From: Lojkania enalia
Lineage: Eukaryota; Ascomycota; Dothideomycetes; Pleosporales
Direction: 5' to 3'
DNA length: 64,000 nucleotides
Assembly (NCBI GenBank): GCA_010094045.1
Contig: ML986583.1
Span: 281,951 to 345,950, forward strand
Notes under the pieces: model-generated
The model's input: only the letters and a program-made list of their open reading frames with translations
What the model was told of the DNA's origin: nothing
Database searches by the model: none
Shown: piece after piece, positions 58,247-64,000 of the stretch
How the letters are laid out: every line of letters starts with the position of its first letter
Numbering within the stretch: position 1 is the first letter of the stretch
Translations under genes and position numbers: made by a program

Positions 58247-59367
58247 ATGCGTCTTTCCTTTTCTACGGCCGTGTTGGCCGCCTTCGGTGGTAGCCAGCTG
58301 GTGGCTGCCGCTCCCCAAGCAGCCCCCTCTCTAGCTCCCAAACTGCCTATGTCCGAATTCGAGAAGTTTTCGGGGCACCCAATCTCTCTCGAGGACGCGA
58401 AAAATAAGGATTTCAATACGAGCAGCCCAGAGGAAACGCTCAAGTTCAATACCCTCCTAGTCTCTGCCGCGGCGACTTGCTCCAACCCCCGTATCCGTAC
58501 AGAATGGGATTCGCTTTCCAACTCTGGCCGACAAGCCTTCGTGAGCGCCGTCAGATGTTTAATGGGCAGACCTGCCTCTGGTCAATGGGCAAATGCAAGA
58601 AATCGATACGAGGACCTCGTTGCTCTGCACCAGGCGCTCACACCCAACGTCCACAGCAATTCCAAGTTCTTGATCTGGCACAGATACCTCGTGTACACCT
58701 TTGAGGATATCTTGCGCGATGAGTGCGGCTTCACTGGCTCCTTGCCTTGGTTCGATGAATCGAGGTATGCGGGCAGATTCGCACAGTCGTCCATCTTCTC
58801 CGGCTCTTGGTTTGGAGGTATTGCACTTGGTGGAAACTGTGTTACGGATGGGGTGAGCATATTCCCCGAGGTGTCTTTCGACTATCTTCACATGTAGCTG
58901 ATCATGTCTTCTAGCAATTCGCTCGAACCACGTTGAACGTCGGACCCGGCCCGAACAATACCCCCCACTGTCTTGCTCGTAACGGTGACGCTAGCAAGAC
59001 GGCAAACACCAACTCCCAAATCGTTAGCGCTTGCAATGCCCGCACTAGCTATGCTGACATGGCTGCTTGCTCCGAGGGAGGCGCACACGCTTGGGGTCAT
59101 AACGGAATTGGAGCTGTGATGTCCGATGTGTATGCGTCGCCTGGAGACCCAGTCTTCTGGTTGCACCACGGATTTATTGACCGTAACTTCCGTATCTGGC
59201 AGAACGTTGCCGCTTCGCGCCGCACCACCATCGATGGAACGGACAGGGTGGGTAACAGGCTCACACTCGACACAATCGTCAGTGTCAATGGCATGCGCCC
59301 GAATGTCAGGATTGGAGATATCCTGGACACTATGAGCACGACATTGTGCTACAAATACAACTATTAG
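58247..59367 (+). CDS. Short secreted tyrosinase
   Basis: 352 aa from exons 58247-58852 and 58915-59367 (62-bp intron). A signal peptide (MRLSFSTAVLAAFGGSQLVA) precedes the type-3 copper domain. CuA ligands: His128 (VALHQA), His136 (NVHSN), His145 (FLIWHRYLV). CuB ligands: His260 and His264 (GAHAWGHNG) and His286/His287 (DPVFWLHHGFIDR). The usual PYWDW-like segment reads LPWFDESRYAGRF. The protein ends soon after CuB and has no C-terminal lid domain, so it belongs to the short, secreted fungal tyrosinases that oxidise phenols or catechols directly. Possible roles are melanin formation, lignin-phenol conversion or peptide cross-linking. No partner genes are adjacent. Confidence 0.92.
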
Positions 59368-60829
59368 TCCCTAATATGACGTATATATTTCTTTAAATTA
59401 AAACTGATACCAACAGGGTCCATGGTTACCGACCTGCCCTGTAACGCCCTTCACATCTTTTTTTGCGCCCTGATCATTGCATGGGAAGCTTCATAATTAG
59501 TTTTGCTGTATAAAGCGCTATAATTTACATTTAACCCGTGTATTATTTTTTCAGTAGTACTATTCGATATTCTCTGTGCCTGGGCTTCCATGCTTTAGGC
59601 ACCACGTCGTTCTTGGACTCCAGAAGACATTGCCACCCTTGGCTTTGCTAGTTGCCTAGCTCGGAAGTGGCTACCTAGTAGACGGCACGTGGACACCAAA
59701 CACGAGCAATCTATACCGCAGGCGGTTAATCGGCCAACACTGGGTAACTCATATTTCATTTGCCTTGCAATTCCGTCTTTACGTATGAATTGTTCAGAAA
59801 GTTATGAGGTAATAGCATGTGGGGTTCGTCGTGTAGTACCGAGTATGCCCGATACTTTTAAGAATACTACGGAGTCCCCTGATTTTTGATCCCAAGATTT
59901 CCCCATATCCTTTTCAATTTCATCAGTCTTTCATCTTCAAACGATACCCGCTTAGGAGCTCTTGATCCAAACCAAGAGAGCAATACTGTTCCGTGCAGTA
60001 TTTCTAACACGCTAGTACATGAGAAATACTCTTGTGGCAATGTGCTTGAATATTATCCAGAGATTTTGTATTCCGATCGACGGGTGGGGTTCTTGAGATC
60101 GGCCTGTTGCATTCCATAGATCTTCTAGGTTAGCCGTCTGAATGTCTAAAAAGTCAACATAGCGTTCCAGATACTTTTTGCTGTGCTTTCAAAGCATGCC
60201 TCTTCCTCATATATTACCTTCACTTCTCTCCTAATGCAATTTCATTATTCTGGATAACCTGCGGACGCTATCCATATATACTCTATTTTCGGATTTCGGG
60301 AATAGGTGCGCACCATCGAGCATTGAAACTGATCGTCGGTCTGCTAGATTTAAGTCGGTCTGGTCTCACGGTTGAGATGCCGAGTGCGACAGTCTAGTTT
60401 AGGGAACCATTCGCAATTTCGTCGGCCGGCCCACTTCAAAAGTTGCGCAATATAGCCAGGGAATCGTAGACAGCATATTATTAAACGGACCTAACTCGGT
60501 CACTCCTGCTGAGTTTCAATCCACTCATCTCGTCGATATTGATCACCATGGGCAAAAGTTCCAGCATGTTTGCTGATGACTAAGATGGCTGACTCATGGC
60601 CTATAATTTTTGGGCCGGCAATTTCAGTCCGGTCAACGTTAAGAGGAGATATCGACGTGGATGAGCTAAAATCTCGGGTCCGAACTACATCTATATAATA
60701 TCAGATCTATGTTGAAGAGAGTATTAGACAGCAACTCTAGAAAATAAGAATCATCATTTCAAACGCCGCCTTGCTAGCTTTAAGTAGTCTATCTTCTTAA
60801 TCAGAATTCTGTATTAATATTGCGAAACT
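59368..60829. other. Intergenic region
   Basis: 1.46 kb without a supportable gene; it is AT-rich and holds the promoter of the SRPBCC gene. Confidence 0.4.
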
Positions 60830-61385
60830 ATGCCGATCGTTTCGACATCTATTGAGATTGCTGCTTCACCGGCTATCGTAAGATCAGTCGTATGGTCTCA
60901 TTTCAATAGAAGTGGGCATGCTTCTAACGAATTATAGTTCTTAGACTTTAAGCGCTACAAAGAATGGCATCAAGGCTTCTTTTTCTCAACGCTAGACGCC
61001 AGCAAGCAACCTACCGATCTACAACCGGGAGATAAAATAAAAGTCGACATGGGGGGCACAGGGTTTCGGCCAGTCATCGTGGTGAGAAGTCCTAGATCGC
61101 TGCAGCTAGTGTGTACCTAGAGTCTAACGTACAGATAAGGAAAACTCACCAAGCGCATTCCAATGGCATGGGTCGCTCTACGGTATCTTCGACGGCACAC
61201 ACCAATTCTATTTCCAACCTAGCGAGAAGACATCAGGTGGGACAACCCTGGTCCAAAAAGAAGACTTCTCGGGGCTGTTATCTTTTCTCGTTGGTCCCGG
61301 GTGGAGTTTTGCGAAGAAGACCGAAGGCAATTTTGCAAGATTAAATAAGGATCTAAAAGCGGAGTCTGAGAAAGTGGCAAAATAA
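60830..61385 (+). CDS. SRPBCC (START/polyketide-cyclase-like) domain protein
   Basis: 145 aa split over three short exons: 60830-60877, 60938-61081 and 61140-61385. The joined protein starts MPIVSTSIEIAASPAIV, continues FLDFKRYKEWHQGFF, LQPGDKIKVDMGGTGFRPVI, ENSPSAFQWHGSLYGIFDG, HQFYFQPSEK, TTLVQKEDFSGLLSFLVG and ends with the long C-terminal helix (GNFARLNKDLKAESEKV). This is the small stand-alone SRPBCC fold, a helix-grip hydrophobic pocket found widely in ascomycetes. The ligand is unknown; lipid or polyketide binding is inferred from the fold. The last acceptor was placed at 61139 so that VIV joins ENSP; an alternative AG at 61133-61134 breaks frame. Confidence 0.83.
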
Positions 61386-62782
61386 TAATCTTGGATATCA
61401 CGAAGTGGTCGAGATCTTTCTATTTCTCATAGTCTAGGAATTCACGGGACACTCATCTAAAGCGTTTAAGGATTTTTTTTTGGTGAGATGCACTACTGTG
61501 TTTGGGCTATTTATATGTTATGTAGGGTGTCTGAGGATATGTAAGCAAAAGTGGGTGGAGACTGTATGGGTGTTGTATTGATGGTTGTGCTAATGGTTGT
61601 CCTGATAGATGTCCTGACCTATTGGTCAAGATATGGAGAAATATATAGTACATGAGGCTGCTTAGTCGAGGGCTGCATAGCCTGATCAAGCAAGTGACCT
61701 GGGCTTACAGGATAAATCAAATATTAATTCAACTTTGCGTGTACTAATAGAGCATCGTTGGGATGGTGTAACATGGTCGCATTCTATGATACAATCATGC
61801 AAATAAGGCGAGAACAGGAAGCTTCTGAATAGGTACCTAAATGTTTGAGAGGTCTGATTCTTGAAATATATATATATATTGGATTTCAGGTTTGGCGGAT
61901 ATCAGGTAAGGCAAATCATGGGCCTCATTTTCGAATCGTTGCATTCCAACAGATCACGTGCCTCGTTTCCATCATTTTCAATCTGATTAACCCTACAACA
62001 ACCAGTCTCGCTTCGGCTTTCATTCGCTGAGTAGCAAATAGTAGCTGATCAGTGTTCCATTCTTTATTGTAGATAGAGCCACGTTCGGATCCTCAGCCTT
62101 GTTCGGCAGCCTTACCTTTGTAGATAGATGCATGGGGCTAGACCCTCATCATCATATAAACCGAAGTACGCAAGGGAGGGTTATCCTCTGATATCCCTGC
62201 CTAGTTCATTTTCATAATGAGAGATGTTGACAATATGTAGGTTGTCATTAGGCGGAAAAGCCCAGATGCAAGGCTAGCGACCGAAATTGAGACACCCATC
62301 GGACAGAAGCGAAGATCAGTTGAATACTTTCTCCTCAGCCTGGTCACATTTCCATGCCGTCTTGTAGGAAGAATCGGCGCTCAGATCATCAAATTGCCAC
62401 TAGATGTAGGCAGCAAGGTTACCTAAACGAACTGTGGCTTGCTCGGCTTCAGCGCGTCATGCAATGCGTACTCCTTTCGGAGGTTACAAGAATATTTGAT
62501 TCGGAATGCGGCCCCTCAAGGCCCTGTGCATGTGGCACTCGCTGTATGCACGCGTAATCTTCATAGCCGTGATTGGACGGCCTTGCGAAGAACCATTACC
62601 TCCATTTCAGCTGCTCCTCGAGACCTGGAGCGTTCGAAAAAGGCAACTGAGGCTTATTGCCTGATCATGCTCCTACTCCGAATAGTAGTGGGCTCTGCTC
62701 AAGATCGCATACAGTACAAAAGGTGTGCCTAAGGATTCAATTTTGCTCGGCCTGATTTTTCCGGTGAAACTTTCCGCTCACC
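61386..62782. other. Intergenic region
   Basis: 1.4 kb. A 60-codon open stretch at about 62246-62429 (RRKSPDARLATEIETPIG) reads like protein but has no ATG or splice context. A second frame at 62439-62732 is not convincing. This could be a decayed gene fragment. No call is made. Confidence 0.4.
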
Positions 62783-63893
62783 ATGCCACCTACCACTCCG
62801 AAATTACGCGAACTACGCAATCGGCCATTGTGTATCATATGCGCAAGAGCAGCAGAGGCAGAGGAAATCGCAAAGGCATTGAAAATTGAGAACAATCGTA
62901 TCTCAGGCCACGAAGTCCAGAAAGTTAACAACGGCTATACGTTTTATCTTGGATCTTTCCGACTAAATTCTGATGAAAATCTCGAGTACTATGTTACTAG
63001 CGGCCTCCGCCAAGGCATTCAATCTTTTACAATCAATGCCAGCGTTCTCTTTAGCATACTACATCCTCGCTTTGTCATTCACGCCGGAGTATGTGCAGGA
63101 TATTATGATCCGACTGGCAAGCTGAAGTAAGACTACTAAGTACTACGCTAGCTTTACACTGCTAATAATTCCAGGATGAACATTGCAGACGTCATCTTTG
63201 GTGAAGCCGCCACCAATTATCAGGAAGGAAAGGCAGAGTATATCGACGGCCAAGTCTTCTTCCGGCCGGACTACAAGCAAGTTGAATACAGTGCAGGAAA
63301 CATGCAAGCCTTTGCCGAATCAGCATCTAGACCAAAATATCATTACGGAGAGTACATTTCTGGTGCATCTGTGCGGACGGACGCAAGTATCATCTTTCGT
63401 AAAATACGAAGTGATGTAGGTCTTTCGCGACTGTGACTCTATAACAAGCTAATGTTGTAAGGTAAATCGTAATGTAATTGCTCTCGACATGGAAGCAAGC
63501 GCCTTTCTGCAGCTATGCAGACATTTCGAAGGCGATCAAGCGATATCACTTGGTGTAATCAAGGGTGTCTCTGATTTTGGGGATCCGGCAAAGGGTACCG
63601 TTGAGAATGCTTATAACGACGCGTTAAAGAACACCGCACATGCGTTAGAACAGTGGGTCACCTACAGAATCACCTCAATAACATGGACTAAGGATGAAAG
63701 TAAGTTCGCTTGCCTCTCAGAAATAAATTTATTTGTGCTCAAGGCGTGCTTAGGCGATGAACCTGCTGCAAAAATCGTACCAGGATACTACGAGAATTTC
63801 GTTCGAAGAGTTCTAGACAATTACCTCCAGGGTTGGCCTGTGCGAGACAAGACAGATCCCAGAACAGTGGTATATGCTCTTAGATACTATTGA
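62783..63893 (+). CDS. Stand-alone nucleoside phosphorylase / MTAN-like protein
   Basis: 320 aa from exons 62783-63126, 63175-63415, 63462-63699 and 63754-63893. It belongs to the PNP/UDP phosphorylase superfamily. The start RPLCIICARAAEAEEIAKAL, the glycine-rich segment HPRFVIHAGVCAGYY, NIADVIFGE, the nucleoside-binding IALDMEASAFLQLC and the Ser-Asp pair in GVIKGVSDFGD follow the order seen in MTA/SAH nucleosidases. In fungi this domain is frequent as the N-terminal effector of NLR/STAND proteins. Here no NACHT or repeat domain follows; the last 45 residues (VPGYYENFVRRVLDN) are a short helical extension. The fourth intron is 54 bp with no in-frame stop, so it could be retained without frameshift, giving 338 aa. 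The substrate is inferred, not shown. Confidence 0.85.
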
Positions 63894-64000
63894 AACGATT
63901 TCTAGGAAGCTTATTATCATAGTAGATTCCCAATCAGGAGATCAAGGGTTTCAAGACAGTACTTCCGCAAGATTGTGATCCAGGCTTTGCGCAGGAATTC
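63894..64000. other. Window end
   Basis: The last 107 bases after the stop codon hold nothing recognisable. Confidence 0.4.

Noticed and set aside
62439..62732. 97-codon frame upstream of the phosphorylase-like gene
   Set aside because: No ATG at its beginning, no motif; possibly a fragment only.

Overview
The window is nuclear DNA of a filamentous ascomycete (Pezizomycotina). Evidence: genes carry many 46-95 bp GT-AG introns; fungal marker genes are present (Zn2Cys6 regulator, GH128 wall glucanase, PEX7, AIM24, short tyrosinase, kelch membrane protein); and two pogo/Fot1-type transposons have decayed by C:G to T:A transitions of the repeat-induced point mutation (RIP) kind. The class cannot be fixed from the sequence alone. 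No tRNA, rRNA or CRISPR array was recognised.

Layout. 1-1.9 kb: secreted HNH nuclease. 1.9-5.1 kb: a pogo/Fot1 element nested inside a second one. 5.4-21 kb: housekeeping block with CwfJ/Cwf19-like RNA-processing protein and UTP20 (head to head), a DUF1772-like membrane protein, then ZIM17/HEP1 and cullin-3 (head to head). 21-31 kb: sparse; holds a GH128 cell-wall protein, a Zn2Cys6 regulator and a His/Arg-rich orphan. 31-41 kb: dense block with AIM24 and ATM1 (head to head, both mitochondrial), an HSL-type esterase, a CUE-AlkB-GRF protein head to head with PEX7, and a frameshifted membrane-protein pseudogene. 41-47 kb: kelch membrane protein and a single-pass SKG6-like surface protein. 47-52 kb: secreted CHRD protein and a large intronless reverse-transcriptase-related cellular gene (rvt). 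53-64 kb: accessory region with long gene-free stretches, an orphan membrane protein, a short secreted tyrosinase, an SRPBCC-domain gene and a stand-alone nucleoside-phosphorylase-like gene.

How the genes relate. Four head-to-head pairs with 194-558 bp between start codons suggest shared promoters; the ribosome/RNA-processing pair and the two mitochondrial pairings are functionally coherent. ATM1 exports Fe-S precursors from mitochondria, ZIM17 supports mitochondrial Hsp70, and AIM24 acts in the inner membrane. The most unusual locus is rvt, a host gene that keeps the catalytic motifs of a reverse transcriptase without any mobile-element features. Most multi-exon models were joined by hand from GT-AG sites, and every joined model keeps one continuous frame.
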